Below, one piece after another: positions 16,351 to 24,836 of a stretch of 64,000 nt of DNA. The notes beneath the pieces are model-generated. The model did not search any database, was not told the DNA's origin, and was given only the letters and a program-made list of their open reading frames with translations. Position numbers and translations under genes: made by a program. The DNA lies in assembly GCA_050696075.1 (NCBI GenBank), contig JBOGUF010000055.1:62001-126000 (forward strand). The letters are read 5' to 3'. This DNA comes from JBOGUF01 sp050696075. Lineage in GTDB: Bacteria; Chloroflexota; Chloroflexia; Thermomicrobiales; UBA6265. Numbering within the stretch: position 1 is the first letter of the stretch; each line of letters starts with the position of its first letter.

Positions 16351-16681
16351 CTCACTCTCCCTTCCGCCGCGACAGGGCGGGCAAACCAATGCGATCACAC
16401 ACACGCGTGACTTCGACGCCAGCCGTACCGGCAGTCACCGGCCGAGGACCCCGCGCCTCCTTTCCGTTGCGCGGTCGGAAATTGGACAGCCGAGAGCCCA
16501 ACGATGGCTCATGCCCCAACGAACGCGTGCCCGATGAACTTGTGGCGTCTGCCGGTAGTGTGCAGAGAGAACACGGACCGGTCAAGTGGCCCGCACAGCG
16601 AACTGCGAATGCATCGGCCTACAACGGCGAACTGGTGATAGCATCCCAACAGTTCAACACGTGGGAGGAGCACTTTCCCGC
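16351..16681. other. Divergent intergenic region, 331 bases
   Basis: Lies between the divergent peptide-transporter and sarcosine-oxidase starts, so it must contain promoters for both. I see no convincing -35/-10 pair, no repeat and no small gene. AACTG and CAGTT half-sites flank GTGATAGCATCCC near 16631-16655, a possible operator. Confidence 0.4.
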
Positions 16682-17836
16682 ATGAACCACAACAGAAGAT
16701 TCGACGTCATCGTTCTCGGTGTTGGGGGTATGGGTTCGGCCGCCTGTTACCACCTGGCCCGGCGCGGTCAGCGCGTCCTCGGCATCGACCGGTTCGACGT
16801 GCCGCACGCCATGGGCTCGTCGCACGGCGTCAGCCGCATCATCCGCCTCGCCTACTACGAGGACCCCAGCTACGTGCCGCTCTTGCGCCGTGCCTTCGAA
16901 CTTTGGCGTGACCTGGAAACAGGATTCGGCGAGCAACTGCTCTTCATCACCGGATCAATCGACGCCAGCGACCGCGACGGCGCGGTCTTCCGCGAATCAC
17001 TACGCTCCTGCCAGATCCACGAGCTGCCCCACGAGGTGCTCACCAGCGCGGAACTGACTCGTCGCTTTCCCGCCTTTCGCCTGCCGGCGAGCCACTACGC
17101 TCTCCTCCAACCCGACGGCGGGTTCCTCACCTCGGAGCGCTGCATCGTCGCTCACGTCGTCGCGGCCCAAGAGGCCGGCGCAACGATCCACGCCAGAGAA
17201 CAAGCGCTGAGTTGGGAATCGACCGCGAGTGGTGTCCGGGTCGAGACGGATCGCGGCGTCTACGAGGCGGAACGGCTCGTCATCGCCGCCGGCGCCTGGA
17301 ATGGCCGCCTCTCATCCGCACTCGCTCCGTTGCTAACGCCAGAGCGACAGGTGCTGGCCTGGCTCCAGCCACGCCAACCGGACCTCTTCCGGCCCGAACG
17401 CCTCCCCGTCTTCAACCTGGCGGTCGAGGAAGGCAGATACTACGGACTTCCGGTCTTCTCGGTGCCCGGCTTCAAAGTCGGTCGCTACCATCACCGGGAT
17501 GAGCAAATCGACCCCGACCACCTGGACCGCGAACCCAACGCCGTCGACGAGGAGATCCTGCGCGCCTTCACCGCGCGTTACCTCCCCGCGGGCGCCGGCC
17601 CGACGATGGCGATGCGCTCGTGCATCTTTACCAACACGCCCGACGAGCACTTCATCCTCGACCTCGATCCGGCCGACCCACGGGTAATCCTCGTCTCACC
17701 CTGCTCTGGCCACGGCTTCAAGTTCTGCTCGGTCATCGGCGAAATCGTCGCCGACCTGGTCGAACGCGGGTCAACTGACCACAACTTCGACCTCTTCCGC
17801 CTCGCCCGATTCGCGGCCACGCCCCAAACGACGTAG
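16682..17836 (+). CDS. Monomeric sarcosine oxidase / N-methyl amino acid oxidase (MSOX family)
   Basis: A 384-residue FAD amine oxidase. VIVLGVGGMGSAACYHLARRG is the dinucleotide-binding loop; HGVSRIIRLAYYEDPSYVPL is the MSOX signature. SCIFTNTPDEHF contains Cys314, matching the Cys that carries covalent FAD in monomeric sarcosine oxidase, and SPCSGHGFKF is the C-terminal FAD motif. It should oxidise sarcosine or another N-methylated amino acid to glycine or the amine plus formaldehyde and peroxide. Full family length (about 385). The ATG at 16682 follows GGGAGGAGC; an in-frame start at 16586 lacks this. Confidence 0.9.
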   Translation: MNHNRRFDVIVLGVGGMGSAACYHLARRGQRVLGIDRFDVPHAMGSSHGVSRIIRLAYYEDPSYVPLLRRAFELWRDLETGFGEQLLFITGSIDASDRDGAVFRESLRSCQIHELPHEVLTSAELTRRFPAFRLPASHYALLQPDGGFLTSERCIVAHVVAAQEAGATIHAREQALSWESTASGVRVETDRGVYEAERLVIAAGAWNGRLSSALAPLLTPERQVLAWLQPRQPDLFRPERLPVFNLAVEEGRYYGLPVFSVPGFKVGRYHHRDEQIDPDHLDREPNAVDEEILRAFTARYLPAGAGPTMAMRSCIFTNTPDEHFILDLDPADPRVILVSPCSGHGFKFCSVIGEIVADLVERGSTDHNFDLFRLARFAATPQTT

Positions 17837-17855
17837 CACCGCGCCACCATCCCGC

Positions 17856-17880
17856 CATTCCGAGCCGCGGCGAGGAATCT
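17856..17880. repeat. Dispersed CATTCCGAGC...GAGGAATC repeat, copy 1
   Basis: CATTCCGAGCCGCGGCGAGG followed by AATCT, an inverted ATTCC/GGAAT element between convergent genes. Close copies are at 22820-22844 (inside a larger element) and 36215-36239. Confidence 0.65.
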
Positions 17881-17894
17881 CTCCACACGACGTC

Positions 17895-18227
17895 CTACAA
17901 CCGCACCTGGATGCTGAGGATGAGCTGATCGTCGCCACCGAGCGCCCGCCCAAACTCCTCAACCCCGTCGCAGGCATCAGCCAGCGCCGCCAGGACCGCA
18001 TTGACCGACCGCCCGGCCGCGTTCACCGTCACCGAGTACTGGTCCTGCTCAACCGACTGCTCACGAAAGAGCCTCGTCCGCAGTTCCGCCACCGCCGGCT
18101 CCGGCCGCGGCGCCGGCTCCCCCGGCCACGGCAGAATCGCCGCCGGCCGCCCCACGACCGTCAGCGTCGGTCCACTCACCGTGTACTCATTCGTCGTCGC
18201 CGGTCGCCGCGGCATCGCCAGTTTCAT
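17895..18227 (-). CDS. Hypothetical 110-residue protein
   Basis: Not recognised. MKLAMPRRPATTNEYTVSGP starts the protein behind a strong GGCAGGAGGACGAGG site, which is the main support for it being real. It has a Pro-rich middle (AAILPWPGEPAPRPEPA) then a region predicted to be helical and strand-forming (VNAVLAALADACDGVEEFG, DDQLILSIQVRL). No signal peptide or membrane span. It is convergent with the sarcosine oxidase. Confidence 0.6.
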   Translation of the reverse strand: MKLAMPRRPATTNEYTVSGPTLTVVGRPAAILPWPGEPAPRPEPAVAELRTRLFREQSVEQDQYSVTVNAAGRSVNAVLAALADACDGVEEFGRALGGDDQLILSIQVRL

Positions 18228-18546
18228 CCTCGTCCTCCTGCCACTCTGCCTACCAGAGACACGTCGATCCTAGCGGAGGGATCACTCGCCTGCCGCGAGC
18301 GTCCTCCCGGTTCCCTTGTGCCATCCTGTCACCGGATGCGGGCCGGGGCGCTTGCCTGTACGTACACTCTAGCAGAACAGGTGATCTATGGCAAGGGGTT
18401 TCCGAAAATTCGTTCTACAACGCTGGCTGAAGGCGCCGTCGGGGCGGTTCTACGATCGCGGACATCACCGCCCGATTCTGGCATCCTTCCACCGGCTCCC
18501 CGCGACCGGCGGCGCCACTGATACCGATCGAGAAAGGCCCTCATTC
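18228..18546. other. Intergenic region, 319 bases
   Basis: Contains the palindrome TGTACGTACA at about 18357-18366, followed by CTCTAGCAGAACAGGTGATCT. An in-frame ATG at 18388 could extend the next gene leftwards by 53 residues, but the extension is Arg-rich and coding-poor. The palindrome also appears as GTACGTAC in the promoter at 32027-32064 and may be an operator. Confidence 0.4.
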
Positions 18547-18924
18547 GTGCAGCCATCGCTTCGTTTGCCCATTGCCGACTACCTCCGCGCCATCGCCATC
18601 TGGCGACGCCGTCGCGCCGACGACGACCTCCGCGACGCGCGCAACCTCCGCTCGTCCGCCGCCCTCGAAGCACTCGCCGACTACGTGTTAAACCTTCCCG
18701 AAGACGATCCCCGCCTCCAACGACTCGCCAAGCTCGCCTTCGAAGGCGAGCTCTTCGTCCCCGGCCAACAGGCCGCCTACGAGATCGGCCGCTTCCACTT
18801 CTTCAGCGACGAAGCATCGTTCGACGGCTTCCTCGACAACCTCGTCGAACTCGCCGCCGCCGACCGCAATGAGCGCGGCCGCTTCGGCGGCAAACAAGCC
18901 CCCGGCGACGAGCCCTGGCGCTGA
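18547..18924 (+). CDS. Hypothetical 125-residue helical protein
   Basis: Not recognised. Starting at GTG 18547 gives a mainly helical, charged protein (LPIADYLRAIAIWRRRRADD, ALEALADYVLNLPEDDPRLQ, YEIGRFHFFSDEASFDGFL). No signal or membrane span. The alternative ATG at 18388 gives 178 residues. Codon bias and high G/C third positions support the frame downstream of 18547. It precedes the two-component pair on the same strand by about 190 bases. Confidence 0.6.
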   Translation: MQPSLRLPIADYLRAIAIWRRRRADDDLRDARNLRSSAALEALADYVLNLPEDDPRLQRLAKLAFEGELFVPGQQAAYEIGRFHFFSDEASFDGFLDNLVELAAADRNERGRFGGKQAPGDEPWR

Positions 18925-19114
18925 AATCCTGCCGCTCGTAAGAATCTCGTCACCCCTGTCGTCCGGGGGTAACGCGGGCGCCTCACCATGGCACTGACTC
19001 CGAGAGGACAGTCGCGACAGCCATGGGTGTAAGATGAACGCAACCGGACTTTCTAGCTACGCGGGAACCGACGCGGGTCATTCGCGTCAACCCGCGTCCC
19101 ATACCAGGCCGACG

Positions 19115-19795
19115 ATGACCACCATCTTGATCGTCGACGACGAATCGATTGTGCGCGAGGTCGTCGCCCAGTACTTGCGGCAAGACGGCTTCCAGGTCGA
19201 GCTTGCTGCCGACGGGCACGAGGCTCTGAGCCGCTTCGCCGCCGCCCGGCCCGATCTCGTCCTCCTCGATCTGATGCTGCCTGGCGTCGACGGCCTCGAA
19301 GTCTGTCGTCGCATCCGCTCCCAGAGCAACGTCCCGGTCATCATGGTCACCGCCAAGGGCGACGAGACCGACACCATCATCGGCCTCGGCGTCGGCGCCG
19401 ACGACTACGTCTCAAAACCGTTCAGCCCCCGCGAGCTCGTCGCCCGCGTCAAAGCCGTCCTCCGCCGCACCGCCACCCAACCAATCGCCGACGGCGATCC
19501 GCTCCATTTCGGCCCATTAACCATCCGGCCGGATCGCCGCCAGGTGGAACTCAACGGCACGACCATTGAGCTCACCGCCCGCGAGTTCGACCTCCTCGAA
19601 TTCCTCGCCGCCCATCCCAGCCAGGTCTTCTCTCGCGACGAGTTGCTCGACAAGGTCTGGGACTGGGCCTACGCCAGCGACGGCGGCACCGTCACCGTCC
19701 ACATCCGCCGCCTCCGCCAAAAGATCGAGCCTGACCCCGAACGCCCGCGCTTCATCAAGACCGTCTGGGGCGTCGGCTACAAGTTCGAGCCATGA
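19115..19795 (+). CDS. OmpR/PhoB-family response regulator
   Basis: A 226-residue two-domain regulator. Residues 1-120 are a receiver with TILIVDDES, phospho-acceptor Asp52 (LVLLDLMLPGVDG), Thr and Lys switch residues in VIMVTAKGDE and YVSKPFSPREL. Residues 130-226 are a winged helix (LTAREFDLLEFLAAHPSQVF, GTVTVHIRRLRQKIEPDP, IKTVWGVGYKF). The ATG at 19115 starts the receiver directly; an in-frame start at 19034 would add 27 residues. The kinase starts 16 bases after the stop, so the two form a pair. Confidence 0.95.
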   Translation: MTTILIVDDESIVREVVAQYLRQDGFQVELAADGHEALSRFAAARPDLVLLDLMLPGVDGLEVCRRIRSQSNVPVIMVTAKGDETDTIIGLGVGADDYVSKPFSPRELVARVKAVLRRTATQPIADGDPLHFGPLTIRPDRRQVELNGTTIELTAREFDLLEFLAAHPSQVFSRDELLDKVWDWAYASDGGTVTVHIRRLRQKIEPDPERPRFIKTVWGVGYKFEP

Positions 19796-19811
19796 CCACG
19801 GAGACTCTTCG

Positions 19812-21086
19812 ATGATCGCCCGCGCCGGACGCCGCGCCCGGCTCGCGGAGCGAATCACCTACGCCCTGTTGGCGGTCGTCGGCGCCGTCGCCGCCGCGAT
19901 GACCATTGCCCTGACCGCGCTCGATCTGCCCCACGACGAGGCGCCCCTCATGCTCGAGCTGCTCGTCGGCTCGGCGGTCGTCTCGCTCGTCGCCGGCGGC
20001 CTCTTCATTGTCCTCTCGTCGGGTCGCCGCTGGAACCGGCTCAGCGCCAGGCTCGCCGCGGCCCACCTCGTCGGCGGTGTTGTCGTCCTCGTCAACATCG
20101 CCTATACCGCCTACGAGATGTTCTTTTCGACGCACGACCTCTGGCTGTTGGCGCTGCTGCTCGGTTACTCACTGGCCATCGCTATGATCTACTCCGCCCT
20201 CGTCAGCGCATCCCTCTCCGACGCCATCGGCCGCCTCAGCGACGCGGCAGCCAAGATGGCCGCCGGCGACCTCAGCGTCCGCGTCCCGATCGCCGGCGAG
20301 CGCGAGCTGGCCGATCTCGGCCACGCCTTCAACCAAATGGCGACCCGGCTCGAAGCTGCATTCGCCCGCCAACGCGAGCTCGAGGAGGCACGGCAGGGTC
20401 TCATCGCCGCCGTCTCGCACGATCTCCGCACCCCGCTCGCCTCGCTTCGCGTCATGGTCGAGGCAATCAACGACGGCGTCGCCGACGACCCGGCCACTAT
20501 CCGCCGCTACGTCGCGGCAATGGAGCGCGAAACGATCAGCCTCGGCAAGCTGATCGACGACCTCTTCGAGATGGCCCGCCTCGACGCCGGTCAGGTGACG
20601 CTCCGCCTCCAGGCGAGTCCGATCTCCTCGTTAGTCCTCGAAACGATCGAGGCGATGAACGCCCAAGCGGCCCGACAGGGCGTGCTGCTCCGCGCCCACT
20701 GCCCCCCCTATCTCGATCCGGTCATGATCGACGCCGACCGCATCCAGCGCGTCCTCTACAACCTCGTCCAAAACGCCATCCGCCATACGCCGGCCGACGG
20801 TTCGGTCGTCGTCGAGGTGCTCGATCGCGGACCAGACGTCCAGGTCAGCGTCCGCGACACCGGCGAAGGCATCCCCGAATCCGACCTCCCTCACGTCTTC
20901 GACCGCTTCTACCGGGGAGACAAAGCCCGCACCCGCGACGGCGCCCACGGCGGCGCCGGTCTCGGCCTCTCCATCGCCCGCCGCCTCGTCGAAACCCACG
21001 GCGGCCGTATCTGGGTCGCCCAACCCACCGACGGCGGCAGCGTCTTTTCGTTCACCTTGCCGAAGGCGTTAGGCGTTAGGCGTTAG
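19812..21086 (+). CDS. Membrane sensor histidine kinase
   Basis: A 424-residue kinase with four predicted membrane helices in residues 15-135 and little outside loop, then HAMP (LSDAAAKMAAGDLSVRVPIAGE), HisKA with phospho-acceptor His203 in AAVSHDLRTPLASLR, and an ATPase domain with N box (LYNLVQNAIRHTP), VRDTGEGIP, FDRFYRGD and GGAGLGLSIARRLVE. It probably senses membrane state or an internal cue. The final residues ALGVRR and the TAG stop are encoded by the GGCGTTA repeat that begins at 21065. Confidence 0.93.
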   Translation: MIARAGRRARLAERITYALLAVVGAVAAAMTIALTALDLPHDEAPLMLELLVGSAVVSLVAGGLFIVLSSGRRWNRLSARLAAAHLVGGVVVLVNIAYTAYEMFFSTHDLWLLALLLGYSLAIAMIYSALVSASLSDAIGRLSDAAAKMAAGDLSVRVPIAGERELADLGHAFNQMATRLEAAFARQRELEEARQGLIAAVSHDLRTPLASLRVMVEAINDGVADDPATIRRYVAAMERETISLGKLIDDLFEMARLDAGQVTLRLQASPISSLVLETIEAMNAQAARQGVLLRAHCPPYLDPVMIDADRIQRVLYNLVQNAIRHTPADGSVVVEVLDRGPDVQVSVRDTGEGIPESDLPHVFDRFYRGDKARTRDGAHGGAGLGLSIARRLVETHGGRIWVAQPTDGGSVFSFTLPKALGVRR

Positions 21087-21245
21087 GCGTTAGGGCCTGT
21101 CTGCACCCCGTCATGCTGAGGTACCGAAGCATCCCCGCGCGAAGCGCCACGCCTGCCGCGGACGCGGGTGCCGATGAGCGCGCGGCTGCGCCGGGGGCTA
21201 CGTCGTCGTTCGCCTAACGCCTAACGCCTCAGCCCTAACGCCTAC
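21065..21245. repeat. GGCGTTA-armed inverted repeat element, copy C, with inner block
   Basis: Four GGCGTTA units (21065-21092) face CCTAACGCCTAACGCC and CCCTAACGCCTAC (21213-21245). Between them lies a GC-rich block, of which 21109-21147 matches 46488-46526 at almost every base, plus CTACGTCGTCGTTCGCC before the right arm. It provides the stop codons of both flanking convergent genes: TAG for the kinase on the plus strand and TAG for pyruvate kinase on the minus strand. Confidence 0.9.
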
Positions 21246-22696
21246 GTCCCAAGCTTCCGCACGTGCAGCAGATTCGTCTTCCCGGCCACATGCGTCATCG
21301 GCAGCGAGCCGACCATCAGGGCATACTCGTCGGGCGATGCCAGACCCGCCTTGATGATCTCCTTGCCAGCCTTGAGAAACATCGTGTCCGGGTCCTCTTC
21401 GACTCCCACCACGACGGCGCGCACGCCCCAGACCATGTTCAGTCGCCGCGCGTACTCTTCGCTTTCCGCCACCGCAATAATCGGCGGGTTCGGCCGGTAC
21501 TTCGCTACCCGCCGCACCGCCGTCCCCGTCTGAGTGAAGACGACGATGTGCTCGGCTGGCGCAATTTCCGACAGCGCGTGCGCCGCCCGCGCGATCGCGT
21601 CCGCAAACTTGAGCGAAACGTCTTTCCCGGTCGGCAGCGGCTTTTGCGAGGCCTCCGTTCGCACTGGTCCCCGCTCCTCGACCGCGACAATGATCCGGTG
21701 CATCGTCTGCACCGCCTCCATCGGGTGCTTGCCGACCGCCGTCTCAGCCGAGAGCATCACGGCGTCGGTGCCGTCCCAGACGGCGTTCGCGACATCGCTC
21801 GTTTCGGCGCGAGTCGCCATCGGCTGCATGATCATCGACTCGAGCATCTGAGTCGCCGTGATCACCGGCACGCCCAGACTATTGGCGACCCCAATAATCT
21901 CCTTTTGGGCCAGCGGCACTCGCTCCGGCGGCAACTGCACACCCAAGTCACCACGCGCCACCATCAGCCCATCGGCCTGATGGGCGATATCGCGGACGTT
22001 CTCCAGCGCGTCCGGTCGTTCGATCTTGGCGATAAGCGCGGGCGGCCGAGCCGAATGAGCGCCGGCGACGCCCCGCGCCATGAGCAGGTCCCCCGCGCTG
22101 TGAATGAAGCTAAGGCCCAGGAAGTCGACCCCATGCTGGATTGCGAATGCGACGTCGTCGAGGTCGTCCTTCGTCAGCGAACCGCCCTCGATCTGCGCGC
22201 CCGGCAGCGTGACCCCTTGTCGCGAGAGCAGCAATCCACCGCGACCGACCACGCAATAGGCCTGTTGGCCCTCGATCCGGTCGACCATCAACTCGATGAG
22301 CCCGTCCGAGATGAGGATGCGGGAGCCGGGTCGGATCGCCGGAATCAAGTCCTCGAAGTCAATCCCGATCCGCCCCTCTTCGGTCGGCTCCGGTCGCGGC
22401 ACGATGACGACCTCGGTGCCGCGCGCAAACCCGACCGGCTCCTCTCCCTGGAGGGGTCCCGTGCGGATCTTGAGTCCGCGCAGGTCGAACAGCACCGGCA
22501 CCTTGACGCCAAGCTCGTCGGCAACAGTCCGCACGTCCTCGATCAGCCGGGCGCGGCTATCCGGCGAACCGTGCGCGGCGTTGATCCGCACCATGTCGGC
22601 GCCGGCCAGGAGCAGTTCCCGCAGGCGTTCCTGCCCGGCCACCGCCGGACCAAGCGTCGTCACGATCTTGACGCGCCGGTTACTATAAACGGGCAC
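21242..22696 (-). CDS. pyk: Pyruvate kinase
   Basis: A 484-residue glycolytic enzyme transferring phosphate from PEP to ADP. Motifs are VKIVTTLGPAVAG, VRINAAHGSPD, LFDLRGLKIRTGPL (family usually DLKGPKIRTG), the active-site IAKIERPDALENV with the Lys/Glu pair, GLMVARGDLGVQLPPE, ITATQMLESM and DAVMLSAETAVGKHPMEAV. The C-terminal allosteric domain is present. Start chosen is the GTG at 22696, which has GAGGAGAAGG just upstream and gives the usual short lead before VKIVTTLGP; the longer GTG at 22732 has no ribosome site. Monocistronic. Confidence 0.93.
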   Translation of the reverse strand: MPVYSNRRVKIVTTLGPAVAGQERLRELLLAGADMVRINAAHGSPDSRARLIEDVRTVADELGVKVPVLFDLRGLKIRTGPLQGEEPVGFARGTEVVIVPRPEPTEEGRIGIDFEDLIPAIRPGSRILISDGLIELMVDRIEGQQAYCVVGRGGLLLSRQGVTLPGAQIEGGSLTKDDLDDVAFAIQHGVDFLGLSFIHSAGDLLMARGVAGAHSARPPALIAKIERPDALENVRDIAHQADGLMVARGDLGVQLPPERVPLAQKEIIGVANSLGVPVITATQMLESMIMQPMATRAETSDVANAVWDGTDAVMLSAETAVGKHPMEAVQTMHRIIVAVEERGPVRTEASQKPLPTGKDVSLKFADAIARAAHALSEIAPAEHIVVFTQTGTAVRRVAKYRPNPPIIAVAESEEYARRLNMVWGVRAVVVGVEEDPDTMFLKAGKEIIKAGLASPDEYALMVGSLPMTHVAGKTNLLHVRKLGT

Positions 22697-22781
22697 GACC
22701 TTCTCCTCGGTTACGGCTTCCCCGTGCGTCACCGCGGGGAGTCATGAGCAGCACACTTCTAGCCGGATAGTACCAGCCAAA

Positions 22782-22901
22782 GGCGGCGAGGCGGCGAGGC
22801 GGCAAGGAACAATCCCTCGTCATTCCGAGCCGTAGCGAGGAATCGTGCCGTCGTTGGTCTCACGAGAGAGAATCCTCGCCGCCTCGCCGCCTCGCCGCCT
22901 A
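22782..22901. repeat. GGCGGCGA-armed inverted repeat element, copy E
   Basis: Arms built from tandem octamers (GGCGGCGA, 22782-22808, against TCGCCGCC units, 22873-22900) enclose the dispersed CATTCCGAGCCGTAGCGAGG block at 22820 and a GTGCCGTCGTTGG stretch. The right arm starts exactly at the TAG stop of the Vgb-like gene (22899-22901, minus strand), as in the GGCGTTA elements. Confidence 0.85.
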
Positions 22902-23948
22902 GCAGTCGGTCCGCACGACGACCAATTTATCCGCGCCGGACTCCGCGCCCCAAACCTCGCCGGGGCGCCCGTGGATCTGGCGGACGTTCGCGCCCGGATC
23001 CGGCAGCGGCACGGAGACGAAGGTTTCTGTATCCGGGTCGAACCGAACCATCGTGTTCGCGCCGAAGTCGCTCAGCCACACGTCGTCCCGCTCGTCCACG
23101 TAGACCGCGTAGGCTTGCGGCTGGTCGCCGGGCAAGCGCCACTCCTGCCACGCCCGCGTTGTCGGGTCGAATCGCGCCACCTGGCCTGCATCCCACTCGC
23201 TGATCCACAGGACACCCGCCGAGTCGGACCAAACCCGCCGTAACCCCGCGCCCGCGGTCGGCGGATCAACTACCTCGATCTGCAGCGTTCGCGCGTTCGC
23301 GTCCGCTTGCCAATCGAGCCTGCCCAGGTAGCTGCCGGCCAACGAGACGAAGTAGACCTCGCCGTCCGGCATCACCGTGATGCCATACGGCCCACGCCCG
23401 CGCGGCGCCTCGACGGTTTCCATCTCACCTGCCGCCGGATCGAGCCGCCCGACGACACCAGTCTGCCCCGTGAACCAGACGATCCCCTCACCGTCGATCA
23501 CCGGCGTATTGAGGTTCGCCGACGTGAAAGGCACCGGAAAGACCGCCAGCTCAAACGTCACCGCGTCGACCCGCACCATCGCGTTCAGCCCGCCGTCCGT
23601 GACCCACGCCGCACCCTCGGCGTCGACCATCACTCCATGCGGCGCCGACCCGTCGCCCAGCTCGATCCGCTCGATCTCGCCCGTTTGCGGGTCGAGCAAT
23701 CCGAGTGCGCCCGTCCCTTGGGCCGTGTACCACACCCCATTCCCGTCCGCCGCCGGCGCGACGTCGTGCGGGCGATCGCCGGCCGGCACAGGAAAGGTCT
23801 CGACCGCAAGGCACGACTCCGGCGGAGTCACCTCCGGCGTTGCCGGTTGCGCCGCCGCGGGCGACGCCGCAATCGAGGAACCGATCAAAGCGAGGAGCAT
23901 CGCCAGCCGCGCCGTCAGCGCCATCAGCGATCGCGAAAACGCCGTCAT
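22899..23948 (-). CDS. Secreted Vgb/NHL-like beta-propeller protein
   Basis: A 349-residue exported protein of the virginiamycin-B-lyase-like/NHL propeller group. Signal peptide at residues 1-35 ends in SPAAAQPATPEVTPPESC. About seven blades follow with recurrent motifs such as GVWYTAQGTGALGLLDPQTGEI, IVWFTGQTGVVGRLDP and DVWLSDFGANTMVRFDPDT (shortened here). True Vgb is cytosolic, while this is secreted and so is probably a binding propeller rather than an antibiotic lyase. The ATG at 23948 follows GAGGAGGC. It is divergent from the osmoprotectant transporter. Confidence 0.8.
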   Translation of the reverse strand: MTAFSRSLMALTARLAMLLALIGSSIAASPAAAQPATPEVTPPESCLAVETFPVPAGDRPHDVAPAADGNGVWYTAQGTGALGLLDPQTGEIERIELGDGSAPHGVMVDAEGAAWVTDGGLNAMVRVDAVTFELAVFPVPFTSANLNTPVIDGEGIVWFTGQTGVVGRLDPAAGEMETVEAPRGRGPYGITVMPDGEVYFVSLAGSYLGRLDWQADANARTLQIEVVDPPTAGAGLRRVWSDSAGVLWISEWDAGQVARFDPTTRAWQEWRLPGDQPQAYAVYVDERDDVWLSDFGANTMVRFDPDTETFVSVPLPDPGANVRQIHGRPGEVWGAESGADKLVVVRTDC

Positions 23949-24059
23949 CGTCAGCCTCCTCGTACCGTAGTCCGTCCTACGCTCTGGCTGAATTCCATTG
24001 GCCAGTTGCATGCCCGGCACTGTAGCATGTCGCACTCCGACGGCACTGTGATTGCGGTA

Positions 24060-24767
24060 ATGCATCCCGGAGCGGAGGACGACAACCGTTTGGAAACCCT
24101 CGCCAACGTCTGGCGCTACATCGACGAGAATCCGGATCGCTTTCGCGATGCGCTGCTGACCCATGTGCAGCTCAGCCTACTCGCGCTCGTCGCCGCCCTT
24201 GCGATTTTCGTTCCCCTGGGCGTGCTCTCGGCGCGCTCGCGGACACTCGGCCCGCCGATCATCGCCGCCGTCGCCGCCGCCCGCGTCGTCCCGAGTCTCG
24301 CCGTCCTCTTTCTCCTCTATCCCTATCGCCAAGAGGTCGGCGACCTGCTGCCGATGTTCGACCGCAACTTCGCCCTCGCCCTCATCGCCCTGACGGCGCT
24401 CGCCGGGCCGCCGATCATCATCAACACCGACGCCGGCTTACGCGGCGTCGAAGCCGCCGTCCTCGAAAACGCCCGCGGCCTCGGCATGAAGCCGCGACAA
24501 GTCTTCGCCCGCGTCCACCTCCCACTTGCCCTGCCGGTCGTGATCGCCGGCGTCCGCACCGCCGGCGTCGAAGTCGTCGCCAGCGCCACGCTGGCGGCCT
24601 TCATCGGCACGGGTAGCCTCGGTCGGTTCATTAACAGCGGCTTGACGCTCTTGGACACGACCTTGCTCTTAGTTGGTGCCATTCCGGTCACGCTGCTGGC
24701 GCTGACCGTGGAGGGTGTATTGGCCTGGCTGGAGCGGCTGGTGACGCCGGCCGGTCTCACGCCGTAG
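24060..24767 (+). CDS. Osmoprotectant ABC transporter permease (OpuBB/YehW type), first copy
   Basis: A 235-residue permease of the glycine-betaine/choline/carnitine uptake family. It has about six spans; LRGVEAAVLENARGLGMKPR starts the ATPase-contact loop, with QVFARVHLPLALPVVIAGVR after it, and ATLAAFIGTGSLGRFINSGL is the diagnostic end. Start is uncertain: ATG at 24060 (used), an in-frame ATG at 24027, or a TTG at 24090 that is best placed relative to GGAGCGGAGGA. It heads a four-gene set. Confidence 0.88.
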   Translation: MHPGAEDDNRLETLANVWRYIDENPDRFRDALLTHVQLSLLALVAALAIFVPLGVLSARSRTLGPPIIAAVAAARVVPSLAVLFLLYPYRQEVGDLLPMFDRNFALALIALTALAGPPIIINTDAGLRGVEAAVLENARGLGMKPRQVFARVHLPLALPVVIAGVRTAGVEVVASATLAAFIGTGSLGRFINSGLTLLDTTLLLVGAIPVTLLALTVEGVLAWLERLVTPAGLTP

Positions 24768-24836
24768 CGGTTGAGAGCGTTCCAAGGAAGAACGCTCGTT
24801 CGACTTTTCGAATGGATTCGCAGAAAGGATTGACGC

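Noticed and set aside
21263..22747. 494-codon plus-strand frame opposite pyruvate kinase
   Set aside because: Antisense shadow: the minus strand encodes an intact pyruvate kinase and the plus translation is full of His-Arg runs.
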